NCBI GenBank assembly: GCA_003150405.1
Contig: QAMM01000001.1
Span: 124,001-188,000 of the forward strand
Direction of reading: 5' to 3'
DNA: 64,000 nucleotides
DNA from: Clostridiales bacterium
GTDB lineage: Bacteria > Bacillota > Clostridia > Oscillospirales > Ruminococcaceae
Made by a program: the position numbers and the translations under genes
The notes under the pieces: model-generated
The model's input: only the letters and a program-made list of their open reading frames with translations
Databases searched by the model: none
Told to the model about the DNA's origin: nothing
In this document: one piece after another, positions 51,509-59,835 of the stretch
Layout: the number at the start of each line of letters is the position of its first letter
Numbering within the stretch: position 1 is the stretch's first letter

Positions 51509-53254
51509 ATGAAAGATTTGATCAAAGCCGCAAACGAGCAGCTCTCCGAACTGCTCCTGAACGCGCTCGGACATGCCGTCGGTGAGGGGGAGCTCCCCGC
51601 TGAGCCCATCCCCGCCTACACCATCCAAATTCCGGCGGACAAGTCCCACGGCGATTTCGCCGCAAACATCGCCATGGTTTCGGCGCGCGCCTTTAAAATG
51701 CCGCCCCGCAAAATTGCAGGGGCCATTGTCAAACACCTCGTCCTCGACGGCTCCTATTTTGAGCGCGCCGAGATTGCAGGCGCCGGTTTCATCAACCTTT
51801 TCCTCTCCCACCGCTGGTTTGAGGACGCTGTCCTCGCCGTCGCGGAAGAGGGCGAAAACTACGGCCGCTCGAATTACGGCAAAGGGCGCAAAGTTATGGT
51901 CGAGTTCGTCTCGGCCAATCCTACTGGGCCCATGCATATCGGCAATGCCCGCGGCGGCGTCATCGGTGACAGCCTCGCCGCTGTGCTCGACCATGCCGGC
52001 TACGACGTCACTAAGGAATTCTACGTCAACGACGCCGGCAACCAAATCAATAAATTTGCCCTTTCGCTGGAGGTGCGTTACCTTCAGCTTTATAAAGGCG
52101 AACAAGCCGTCCCTCTGCCGGAGGACGCCTACCACGGCGCGGACATTATCGAACACGCCAAAGCCTTTGCCGCCATCCACGGCGATTCTTTCCTGGACAA
52201 GCCGGAGGAGGAACGCCGCAAGGCTCTGGTCGATTACGCCCTGCCCCTCAACATTGCCGGGCTCAAGCGGGACCTTTCCCGCTACGGCATTGAATACGAC
52301 GTCTGGTTCAAAGAGAGCACCCTGCATCAAAGTGGTGCGGTGCAGCAGGCCATCGACAAGCTGACCGAACGCGGCTATACCTATGAAAAGGACGGCGCTG
52401 TCTGGTATAAAAATGCTGACATTCTGCGGGAACAGCTCTTGGCACAGGGCAAGAGCGAAGCTGAAATTGAAAAGCTCGATCTCAAGGACGACGTTTTGGT
52501 CCGTGCCAATGGCACGCCGACCTATTTTGCCGCCGATATCGCCTACCATTACAACAAATTTGCGGTCCGCGGTTTTGATAAGGTCATCAATATCTGGGGA
52601 GCTGACCACCACGGCCACGTCGCGCGTCTTAAGGGCGCCATGGACGCCATCGGCCTGGACGGCAACAAGCTCGACGTCGTGCTCATGCAGCTCGTCCGCC
52701 TCATGCGGGACGGCGAGACCGTCCGGGTCAGCAAGCGCACCGGCAAGTCCCTCACCTTGACCGACCTGCTCGACGAAGTCCCGGTGGATGCCGCCCGTTT
52801 CTTCTTCAACCTCCGCGAAGCCAGCTCCCACTTTGATTTCGATTTAGGGCTTGCGGTGGAGCAATCCTCCCAAAATCCGGTCTATTATGTGCAGTACGCC
52901 CACGCGCGCATCTGCTCCATTCTCTCAAATCTTGCAGCAGAGGGCATCGCGCCGGAAGCGCCTGCCCGCGCACGGCTTGCCCTGCTCACCGCTCCAGAGG
53001 AGATCGAGCTCATCCGGTTCCTTGCAGGCTATCCCAACGAGATCATTGAGGCCGCCAAGAATTACGATCCCTCCCGCATGACCCGTTACGCCATGGATCT
53101 GGCCGCCCTGTTCCACAAATTCTACAATGCCTGCCGCGTCAAATGCGACCAAGCCGATCTCATGCAGGCGCGCCTTGCGCTCTGCCTTGCGGTCAAAACC
53201 GTTTTGTCCAATCTCCTGCACATGCTGCATATTACCGCACCGGTCACCATGTAG
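51509..53254 (+). CDS. argS: Arginyl-tRNA synthetase
   Basis: Class I synthetase of 581 residues. N-terminal Add-1 tRNA-binding domain (about 1-100), HIGH motif in NPTGPMHIGNARGGVIGDSLA (about 138), KMSKS counterpart VSKRTGKSLTL (about 410), and the DALR anticodon-binding domain at the C terminus (RFLAGYPNEIIEAAKNYDPSRMTRYAMDLAALFHKFYNACRV). GGAGGG precedes the ATG. No T-box leader is present. A decayed copy of its own nucleotides ~430-700 lies directly after the stop codon. Confidence 0.96.
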   Translation: MKDLIKAANEQLSELLLNALGHAVGEGELPAEPIPAYTIQIPADKSHGDFAANIAMVSARAFKMPPRKIAGAIVKHLVLDGSYFERAEIAGAGFINLFLSHRWFEDAVLAVAEEGENYGRSNYGKGRKVMVEFVSANPTGPMHIGNARGGVIGDSLAAVLDHAGYDVTKEFYVNDAGNQINKFALSLEVRYLQLYKGEQAVPLPEDAYHGADIIEHAKAFAAIHGDSFLDKPEEERRKALVDYALPLNIAGLKRDLSRYGIEYDVWFKESTLHQSGAVQQAIDKLTERGYTYEKDGAVWYKNADILREQLLAQGKSEAEIEKLDLKDDVLVRANGTPTYFAADIAYHYNKFAVRGFDKVINIWGADHHGHVARLKGAMDAIGLDGNKLDVVLMQLVRLMRDGETVRVSKRTGKSLTLTDLLDEVPVDAARFFFNLREASSHFDFDLGLAVEQSSQNPVYYVQYAHARICSILSNLAAEGIAPEAPARARLALLTAPEEIELIRFLAGYPNEIIEAAKNYDPSRMTRYAMDLAALFHKFYNACRVKCDQADLMQARLALCLAVKTVLSNLLHMLHITAPVTM

Positions 53255-53510
53255 CACCGGCAATACCCGCGGCGTCATCAAGGGACAGCTTTACCGCCGT
53301 GTCCGGCCGCGCCGTCTGTGGCATCATTAGGGAATTTTCTATCAGCGACGCCGGTAACTAAAAAAATCCGTCCTTTCGCCGGAGGTTCACCACTTCTGCT
53401 TTATCGGCGGGCAGTCCGCCCCCTTGCAGGACATCTACCGCGGCACCAACATAATCAAGTATGCCAAAGCCTTTGCCTCCACGGCGATTCTTTTCTGGAC
53501 AAGCCGCTGC
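53255..53510 (+). pseudogene. Decayed tandem copy of an internal argS fragment
   Basis: These ~255 bases align from end to end with argS 51938-52206, with scattered substitutions and small gaps. The best block is CCAAAGCCTTTGCC followed by ACGGCGATTCTTT and CTGGACAAGCCG (53463-53506). Another match is CGGCAATnCCCGCGGC at the left end, right beside the argS stop codon. The fragment has frameshifts and stop codons in the argS frame and lacks the catalytic ends, so it cannot encode a synthetase. It separates argS from the next gene. Confidence 0.8.
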
Positions 53511-53566
53511 CACCCAACCTCTTCACCGTTTCACACAATATACCACCATTTCTTCTGGAGGAATTT

Positions 53567-54796
53567 ATGGATTTCCCTTACGGGCAGCCCTGGCTCCTGG
53601 ACGGAGCCTATGGAACCAATCTCAAAACCGCCGGGCTTTCCTTTTCCGATTGTACCGAGCAGTTCATCCTGAATCACCCGGAAGCTCTCGCTTCTCTGCA
53701 AACCGCTTTTCTGCAAGCCGGAGCCGATACCCTCACCATCCCCAGCTTCGGCGCCAACGCCGAACGGCTGGAGCAGTTCGGTCTTGCCGCGGAAACAGCG
53801 CGCATCAACGCCGAACTCACTACGCTCACCAGCAAGATCGCAGGGCAGCGGCCTATTGGCGGCAACCTCTCCACTGCGGGCATCACCCTCGGGCCGGAGA
53901 GCGAGCGCACTTTTTCGGAGCTTATGGGCGCCTACACCGAACAGGCTGAGGCGCTCAAAGCCGCCGGTGCAGATTATTTTCTCATCGAGACCATGACCTC
54001 CCTGACCGACATCCGCGCCGCCGTGCTCGCCTGCCGCAAACAGCAGCTTCCTATCCTCGCCTGTGTCACGGTGGATGAGAACGGCATCACCGCCTCCGGC
54101 ACCTCGGCGCTCACCTGCCTGGTCGTGCTCCAGGAACTGGGCGCCTCGGCCTTTGGGTTAAACTGCTCCCTCTCTCCGGCGGAGATGGCCCCCATCTTTG
54201 AAGAGCTTTCCGCCTTTACCAAAATTCCGCTCATTGCCCAACCAGCGGCAAGCATGCCCGCCCTCCGGGAACGCGCGGGGTTTTCCCTCACGCCGGAAGA
54301 GTTTGCAAACCAGTTTATCCCACTTTTTCAGGCAGGTGTTACCATCGCAGGCGGATGCTGCGGTACAACCCCTGCCCACATTGCAGCCCTCCGTCACGCC
54401 ATGGATCGTTTTGATTTCTCCAGCGTCACCCGCCCGCACCACCACCGGGAACTGGTGCTCACCAGCGTGCATGAGACCTTCTGCTACGAGCTGGATATGC
54501 TGGAGTTCTCGCCTACCCTGCACCCCAGCAGCGATATGACCGACGCTTTCATGGAAATTGAACAGGAGAGCTACGACGTCATCTCGGTCGAGGTCGAAAC
54601 CCCTGATGAAGCCCTTTCTTTTGCGGAAAATGACCACATGGCCGAGCTCCCCGTGAGCTTTCTCTCCAGCGATGAGCTCGCCCTCAAAACCGCACTGCTC
54701 CTCTACAGCGGCCGTGCAATGGTGGATACTCGCAGTGAGCTTGACCCTAAGACGCTGAAACAGATTGCCTACAAATACGGCGCTGTTCTTTACTGA
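53567..54796 (+). CDS. Homocysteine S-methyltransferase (MetH N-terminal-like)
   Basis: Zinc-dependent methyltransferase of 409 residues. The first ~290 are the homocysteine-binding barrel (LLDGAYGTNLKTAG; HPEALASLQTAFLQAGADTLTIPSFGAN) with the three zinc cysteines in FGLNCS and AGGCCGTTPAHI. The last ~110 residues, ending LDPKTLKQIAYKYGAVLY, are not a pterin or B12 domain that I recognise. It may therefore work with separate folate- or corrinoid-binding partners, or take methyl groups from S-methylmethionine. ATG 53567 follows GGAGG by five bases; the frame continues upstream into the argS remnant, which is not part of the protein. Confidence 0.88.
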   Translation: MDFPYGQPWLLDGAYGTNLKTAGLSFSDCTEQFILNHPEALASLQTAFLQAGADTLTIPSFGANAERLEQFGLAAETARINAELTTLTSKIAGQRPIGGNLSTAGITLGPESERTFSELMGAYTEQAEALKAAGADYFLIETMTSLTDIRAAVLACRKQQLPILACVTVDENGITASGTSALTCLVVLQELGASAFGLNCSLSPAEMAPIFEELSAFTKIPLIAQPAASMPALRERAGFSLTPEEFANQFIPLFQAGVTIAGGCCGTTPAHIAALRHAMDRFDFSSVTRPHHHRELVLTSVHETFCYELDMLEFSPTLHPSSDMTDAFMEIEQESYDVISVEVETPDEALSFAENDHMAELPVSFLSSDELALKTALLLYSGRAMVDTRSELDPKTLKQIAYKYGAVLY

Positions 54797-55094
54797 CTGC
54801 GCGCAAATCCCGCTCTTACCGCACAGTTTTTGAACGGCCTTCGGGCAACTTACTTACCCTCCCCAACGGCGAATGCGGCAAAGCCGTTTTTCACATCGCG
54901 CACTTGGGCAGCCATGCGGGCAATTTAAACAAGCTACAACGGTTTCTGCCCCGTCGCACACATCTCGGCTTCGCGTCGCTGCGTGTACCGAGCCGCCTTA
55001 TATAGAATCCAACTAGCCGCGCTCTGCTGTGGCTTCCCTTTGAGATAAGCGCCGCCCAGCGGCGTAAAAATAAACGCATTAGGAGAATGTAACA
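54797..55094. other. Intergenic region before ychF, possible repeat unit
   Basis: About 300 bases with no gene I can support. The part from about 54885 to 55040 has an unusual, ordered look (short inverted pieces such as CTCGGCTTCGCG ... GTACCGAGCCGC) and may be a dispersed repeat, but I find no second copy in this window. Confidence 0.35.
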
Positions 55095-56189
55095 ATGAAA
55101 CTTGGTATGGTAGGGCTGCCGAATGTCGGCAAAAGCACCCTCTTCAACGCTCTGACCAACGCGGGGGCGGAATCCGCCAACTACCCGTTCTGCACCATTG
55201 AACCCAACGTCGGCGTCGTCTCGGTGCCGGACAAGCGGCTTGACGCCCTCGCCGAGATGTACCACCCGGATAAATTCACCCCCGCTACACTTGAATTCGT
55301 GGATATCGCCGGACTGGTCAAGGGCGCCTCCAAGGGCGAAGGGCTTGGCAACAAGTTCCTCTCCAACATCCGGGAGGTGGACGCCATCGTCCACGTTGTC
55401 CGCTGCTTTGAGGATCCGGACATCATCCACGTCGAAGGCGAAATCGGCCCCCGGCGCGATATTGAGACCATTAACCTCGAGCTCGTTTTCTCGGATTTGG
55501 AGATTCTCGACCGCCGGATCGACAAGGTGCGCAAAATGGTCAAGGCGGATAAAAAATACCAGTCCGAGCTGGAGTTTCTCGAAGCCCTCCACACCCATCT
55601 CGAAGAGGGAAAGAGCGCCCGCTCCTTCGATTATACCGACGAGCAGCGCGAATTGGTCAAACAGGTCGCCCTGCTCTCCAACATGCCGGTCATCTATGCC
55701 GCCAATCTCTGCGAAGAGGACTTCCGGAATGGCATTGAGCAAAATACCTTCTACCAGCAGGTGAAAGAAATTGCCGCCGAGGAGCACGCCGCCGTGCTGC
55801 CCATCTGCGCCAAAATTGAGGAGGAAATTGCCGACATGTCCGCCGAGGACAAGGCCATGTTCCTCGAAGACCTCGGCCTGGAGCAGTCGGGCCTCGACCG
55901 CATCATTACCGAGGGCTACGCCCTGCTCGGCCTCATCTCCTACCTCACCGCCGGTCAGCCGGAGGTCCGCGCCTGGACCATCACCAAAGGCACTAAGGCT
56001 CCGCAGGCTGCAGGCAAAATACACACCGATTTTGAGCGCGGCTTTATCCGGGCAGAGGTCATCTCGTTTGACGATCTCATGGCCTGCGGCAGCATGGCCG
56101 CCGCCAAAGAAAAGGGCCTTGTCCGTCTGGAGGGCAAGGATTACGTCATGCAGGACGGAGACATTGTCCTCTTCCGGTTCAACGTGTAA
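55095..56189 (+). CDS. ychF: Redox-regulated ATPase YchF (Obg-like GTPase family)
   Basis: Ribosome-associated P-loop NTPase of 364 residues. G1 is GLPNVGKST (8-16), G3 DIAGLVKGAS, and in place of the G4 NKxD motif it has NLCEED, which fits the ATP preference known for YchF. C-terminal TGS domain (about 280-364; RAWTITKGTKAPQAAGKIHTDFERGFIRAEVISFDDL, DYVMQDGDIVLFRFNV). AGGAGA lies ahead of the ATG. prmA follows after 32 bases, making a translation-related pair. Confidence 0.96.
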   Translation: MKLGMVGLPNVGKSTLFNALTNAGAESANYPFCTIEPNVGVVSVPDKRLDALAEMYHPDKFTPATLEFVDIAGLVKGASKGEGLGNKFLSNIREVDAIVHVVRCFEDPDIIHVEGEIGPRRDIETINLELVFSDLEILDRRIDKVRKMVKADKKYQSELEFLEALHTHLEEGKSARSFDYTDEQRELVKQVALLSNMPVIYAANLCEEDFRNGIEQNTFYQQVKEIAAEEHAAVLPICAKIEEEIADMSAEDKAMFLEDLGLEQSGLDRIITEGYALLGLISYLTAGQPEVRAWTITKGTKAPQAAGKIHTDFERGFIRAEVISFDDLMACGSMAAAKEKGLVRLEGKDYVMQDGDIVLFRFNV

Positions 56190-56221
56190 TCCCAACATTC
56201 GTTCAAACAAGGAGGAACCCC

Positions 56222-57184
56222 ATGCAGCAGCTACCCGATACCTGGAGCAAGGCCACCCTCACCACCACCAGCGCGGGCATTGAAATTGTCAGCGCCTTTC
56301 TCATCGAGCAGGGGGTCGGCGGGGTTGAAATCCAGGACGCGCAGGATTTTAACGACTTTCTCTCCGGCACTGAAATTCACTGGGATTATGTAGACGAATC
56401 CCTCATGAAGCTCAAAAAGGAACCCACCACCGTCACTTTTTATCTGCCGGATAACGCGCAGGGGGCGGATACCCTCCTCGCCATCCGCAGCGGGCTTCAA
56501 ACCCTTCCTTCCCTCTGCCCCGGCGTCGATCTGGGCGCCCTCACCCTCTCCTGCGGCACCGTCCGCGAGGAGGATTGGGCCACCGTCTGGAAGCAGTATT
56601 ACCACCCCACCCCCATTGGGGACAAACTGCTGGTCGTCCCCTCCTGGGAACGGGACAGCGCCGTGTTAAACGGCCGCGTCCCGCTAGTGCTCGACCCCGG
56701 CATGGCCTTCGGCACCGGTACCCACGCCAGCACCCGTCTCTGTCTGGAGCTGCTTCAAAATGCCGTCCGCCCCGGTGACGCCATGCTCGACGTCGGCTGC
56801 GGCAGCGGTATCCTCGCCGTCGCTTCCCTTTTGCTCGGTGCAGGGCTGGCCGTCGGGGTGGACATTGACGAGCTTGCCGCCAAAATCGCGCTGGAAAATG
56901 CTGCGCTCAACGGCGTGGAGGACCGTCTCACCACCTTTGTCGGAGATTTGACCGACAAGGTCCACGGCTCTTTTGACGTCATCTGCGCCAACATTGTTGC
57001 GGATGTCATCATCCGCCTCTGCCCGGATATCCCGCAGTTCCTCAAACCCGGCGGGGTGTTCATCACCTCCGGCATCATCGACACCCGCAAGGACGACGTT
57101 GTGGCCGCCCTTGAAGCTGCCGGCATTCGTATTACCGAGCTCAAAGAGGATGAAGGCTGGGTTGCTATTCGCTGTACCATTTAA
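56222..57184 (+). CDS. prmA: Ribosomal protein L11 methyltransferase
   Basis: SAM-dependent methyltransferase of 320 residues that trimethylates ribosomal protein L11. The N-terminal substrate-binding domain is at about 1-130. Then come the linker LLVVPSWERD, LDPGMAFGTGTHASTRLCLELLQ (family hallmark), the SAM loop LDVGCGSGILAVASLLLGA, and catalytic-side ANIVADVI. AAGGAGG precedes the ATG. A terminator follows directly. Its substrate L11 (rplK) is encoded 8 kb away. Confidence 0.96.
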   Translation: MQQLPDTWSKATLTTTSAGIEIVSAFLIEQGVGGVEIQDAQDFNDFLSGTEIHWDYVDESLMKLKKEPTTVTFYLPDNAQGADTLLAIRSGLQTLPSLCPGVDLGALTLSCGTVREEDWATVWKQYYHPTPIGDKLLVVPSWERDSAVLNGRVPLVLDPGMAFGTGTHASTRLCLELLQNAVRPGDAMLDVGCGSGILAVASLLLGAGLAVGVDIDELAAKIALENAALNGVEDRLTTFVGDLTDKVHGSFDVICANIVADVIIRLCPDIPQFLKPGGVFITSGIIDTRKDDVVAALEAAGIRITELKEDEGWVAIRCTI

Positions 57185-57188
57185 TAGG

Positions 57189-57223
57189 AAACAGGCTGTG
57201 GACCGTTCCACAGCCTGTTTTTG
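57189..57223 (+). terminator. Terminator of ychF-prmA
   Basis: AACAGGCTGTGGA (from 57189) with TTCCACAGCCTGTT, then TTTTG. Immediately after the prmA stop codon. Confidence 0.88.
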
Positions 57224-57516
57224 TCTGCCCGGCTTTCAGTTCAAAGCCTCGCCATAACTCATCCCAAGCCGAATTGACCTCACCCCCATGGGCGTTGACA
57301 TTCCAAACGCTACGGCTTTATCTTCCACAGGCGGCTGCCGCAAAAAAAGCCGGTTACAACAAACCTGCGCCCAACATTTCCCGGTGCAGTCTGCCTCAAG
57401 AATGCAAAACCGCTTTCCGTTGCCATTTTTCTCTGGAGCGCTTTATTCTCTGCAATCAAAAATATGTCGCTCATGCCCTTCCTTTGCTGTAACCGGTTTG
57501 TTTCAAAAAAGAAATA
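57224..57516. other. Intergenic stretch without a supported gene
   Basis: About 290 bases between two convergent terminators. An open plus-strand frame (57288-57626) lacks a ribosome site and runs across the next terminator, so I do not call it. Confidence 0.5.
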
Positions 57517-57543
57517 GCACGGCGGAAGAATTTTCCGCCGTGC
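57517..57543. terminator. Terminator of the 51-residue membrane protein gene
   Basis: Stem GCACGGCGGAA with TTCCGCCGTGC (57517-57543); U-rich sequence follows in both directions. Confidence 0.8.
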
Positions 57544-57557
57544 TCAACTTTTTTTCC

Positions 57558-57713
57558 TTAAATGCCGCAATCCTCATAATCACGCCACTTTTCCTCATGA
57601 ATGCGGTTGTTGTGGCTGCGGTATAACAGGTATGCAAGGGTGGAAGCAATCGCCGCTACACCAAGCAATAAAGATACGAAGCTAATTTTTTTCTTGTTGT
57701 TTTCTGGTTTCAT
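57558..57713 (-). CDS. 51-residue single-pass membrane protein
   Basis: Small gene that I found by reading the minus strand. It encodes a Lys-rich start (MKPENNKKKISF), one transmembrane helix (about residues 11-30) and a charged C-terminal stretch (SHNNRIHEEKWRDYEDCGI). GGGAGGAG lies five bases before the ATG at 57713, and a strong terminator stands 15 bases past the stop codon. Both flanks are thus those of a real gene. No family recognised. The uracil permease gene is about 120 bases upstream on the same strand and could be cotranscribed. Confidence 0.7.
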   Translation of the reverse strand: MKPENNKKKISFVSLLLGVAAIASTLAYLLYRSHNNRIHEEKWRDYEDCGI

Positions 57714-57831
57714 GACGGCTCCTCCCATCAGGCTGTAAATAGGCTTTTATATCTCTATTCTACCGAATCCCGCCCCGCTTGTCAACCTGTCCACCTTCAT
57801 TATATGCGAAGCCGCACCGGATATTCCCCGC

Positions 57832-59148
57832 TCAGACCGCTTTGGGCAGAACCTTGTTGGCAAGCGCGCCCGCAAAGACTGCAATAAAGAGGCCGGAAAT
57901 GGTAATTTCCGGAATGGCAACGCCGAACAGGTTGAAAGCCGGCGTGGTAATTCCATTGCTCAGCCCCAAACCAAAGACCAAAATCAGCGCAACAATCATC
58001 AGGTTGCGGCTGTGGGAGAAGTCTAACTGCGCCTCCGAAAGGGTCCGCATGCCAATCGCCGCAATCATACCAAACAGTACAATCGACATACCGCCCTTAA
58101 CCGCGTCCGGAATCGCCTGCAAGACGCCGCCGAATTTCCCGAACAGGCCGAGTGCAATCGCAAAAATTGCTGCAATTTTAATCACAGCCGTGTCGTAAAC
58201 TTTGGTCACTGCAAGAACACCGGTATTCTCAGAATAGGTGGTGTTGGCCGGCCCGCCGAGCAGCCCGGCAGCCAAGGTCGCCACACCGTCGCCCAGCAGG
58301 GTACGGTGCAGGCCCGGATCCTTGAAAAAGTCCTTGCCAACCACTGAACCATTGGTGGTAATGTCGCCAATGTGTTCCATAAAGGTGACAAATGCCACCG
58401 GCGCCACCAGCAGAATGGCCTGGAAATCAAATTTCGGGAAGAGGAAAAATTCCCCGTTAAAGCTCCAGAAGGGGTTGATCCAGGAGGCATTGGCAATGAT
58501 GTCAAAATTGACCAACGGAGCGGAGAACAGGTGGAACCCGTCACAAATCATTGAAACAACATAACCCAGCGCAAGGCCAATGAGAATTGGCACCAGCTTG
58601 AAAAAGCCTTTGCAGAAAACCGACACCGCAATAATGGTCACCAGCACCACCAAGGCAATCAGCCAGTTGCTCGACGCCATCGAAATACCGGTCGGCGCCA
58701 GCGTCATGCCAATGACCACAATCACCGGCCCGGTGACAACCGCTGGGAAAAACGCCCGAATACGATCCGGCCCAACCAGACGGCAGATAAAGGACAAAAT
58801 GATGTAAACCAGTCCGGCGCAAACAATACCGCCCAGCGCATAGGGCAGCCGTTCATAATAAAGCGGGTCAGCAATCACTGCCGAAATGCCCTGTGTTTCC
58901 AGCTTGTCCAGCAAAACAGGATTTCCGTTGATGCAAACCGCCTGCACCGCCGGAATATAAGCAAAACTGGAACCGAGGAAGACCGGCACCTTGTGCCCGG
59001 TGATGAAATGGAAAATGAGTGTGCCAATGCCGGCGCAGACCAATGCGACCGAAACATTGAGGCCGGTCAGGGTCGGTACCAAAACCGTTGAGCCAAACAT
59101 GGCAAACAGGTGCTGAACACCCAAGACCACCTTTTTGGATGGATTCAT
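57832..59148 (-). CDS. uraA: Uracil permease (NCS2/UraA family)
   Basis: Proton-coupled nucleobase transporter of 438 residues with about 14 membrane segments. Signature regions: VVLGVQHLFAMFGSTVLVPTLTGLN at the N terminus, VAFVTFMEHIGDITTNGSVVGKDF (substrate-site glutamate), and GGPANTTYSENTGVLAVTKVYD. The uracil type is indicated by QHLFAMFGSTVLVP and NTTYSENTG rather than the xanthine signatures. ATG 59148 lies eight bases after GGGGG; ATG 59163 is too close to any site. A promoter at 59437-59465 gives a leader of about 280 bases. Confidence 0.92.
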   Translation of the reverse strand: MNPSKKVVLGVQHLFAMFGSTVLVPTLTGLNVSVALVCAGIGTLIFHFITGHKVPVFLGSSFAYIPAVQAVCINGNPVLLDKLETQGISAVIADPLYYERLPYALGGIVCAGLVYIILSFICRLVGPDRIRAFFPAVVTGPVIVVIGMTLAPTGISMASSNWLIALVVLVTIIAVSVFCKGFFKLVPILIGLALGYVVSMICDGFHLFSAPLVNFDIIANASWINPFWSFNGEFFLFPKFDFQAILLVAPVAFVTFMEHIGDITTNGSVVGKDFFKDPGLHRTLLGDGVATLAAGLLGGPANTTYSENTGVLAVTKVYDTAVIKIAAIFAIALGLFGKFGGVLQAIPDAVKGGMSIVLFGMIAAIGMRTLSEAQLDFSHSRNLMIVALILVFGLGLSNGITTPAFNLFGVAIPEITISGLFIAVFAGALANKVLPKAV

Positions 59149-59436
59149 TTCAATAACCCCCATAAAATTTGTTCTGCCCTCCCGTCTGTACCAGACGGGA
59201 ATTTATAAAACAAGGCCAGCATCCTATCGGGACGCATGGCCATCTCCGCGAACCCAAACGTGCGCCGTTTCTCAGATGAAAATATCATTATATGAAGCCG
59301 GCGGTTTGTCCAACCTGGAAACGTCACTGCATAACCGGCTGCGAGCTTCCGCTGTTGGCCTCTTTATACCGCCGCAGACGGCATAGACGCGGGCCGCCAA
59401 TTTTCGCCTGGATTCGTCAGAAATATATCGTTTTAT
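59149..59436 (-). promoter_or_regulatory. Untranslated leader of uraA
   Basis: About 285 bases from the predicted start site to the uraA ATG. Just ahead of the gene a hairpin (CCCGTCTG with CAGACGGG, about 59182-59202) adjoins the ribosome site region. I do not recognise a PyrR-binding loop or a known riboswitch, but the length suggests regulation at the RNA level. Confidence 0.45.
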
Positions 59437-59465
59437 ATTTTACTATACTGTGAACGGATTGTAAA
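59437..59465 (-). promoter_or_regulatory. Promoter of uraA
   Basis: TTTACA (59465-59460), 17-base spacer, TAAAAT (59442-59437) on the minus strand. Confidence 0.65.
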
Positions 59466-59780
59466 TAGAATGCAACCAGTTTTCTCAATTTTTATTTCAA
59501 TATAGCCGGAATACCCAATATACCGTTGGCTGGCATGACCCAAGCCGGGAATACTCAGAGCAAACCAAAAGTATGGCAGAATTTCACCATAAATCCCCAG
59601 AAATTCCGAACTATGATCCCGCAGGACGGGATGTACCGCTTGATCGCCCCAAGGGAGTTACCTGCGGTTTGGAAAATACGCCGCCTCCTAATCTGCCACA
59701 AATAAGACGTTTTTCTTTCCAGCGCAGGGAGCATCTCTCCGCTTAAAACGGCCAGGCATATCCGCGGAAAAGTGCCTGAA
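59466..59780. other. Intergenic region between uraA promoter and hydrogenase terminator
   Basis: About 315 bases. An open plus-strand frame of 57 codons (59573-59746) has a protein-like, Pro-rich composition but only a weak ribosome site; I leave it uncalled. Nothing else supported. Confidence 0.4.
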
Positions 59781-59785
59781 ACAAA

Positions 59786-59822
59786 GAAAATTGCCGCGCA
59801 AAATGCAGCGGCAATTTCTTTT
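59786..59822 (-). terminator. Terminator of the hydrogenase operon
   Basis: AAATTGCCGC (59788-59797) with GCGGCAATTT (59808-59817); followed by CTTTGTTTC on the minus strand. It lies about 20 bases after hydA. Confidence 0.75.
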
Positions 59823-59835
59823 AATTCACCTGGAC

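Noticed and set aside
50906..52831. 641-codon minus-strand frame across DUF1934 and argS
   Set aside because: Antisense shadow of genes with clear motifs; arises from codon bias in high-GC coding sequence.
53318..53566. 83-codon N-terminal extension of the homocysteine methyltransferase
   Set aside because: It translates the decayed argS fragment in part, lacks a ribosome site, and GGAGG stands five bases before the ATG at 53567 where family similarity begins.
54891..56210. 439-codon minus-strand frame opposite ychF
   Set aside because: Shadow of ychF, whose G motifs and TGS domain are unmistakable.
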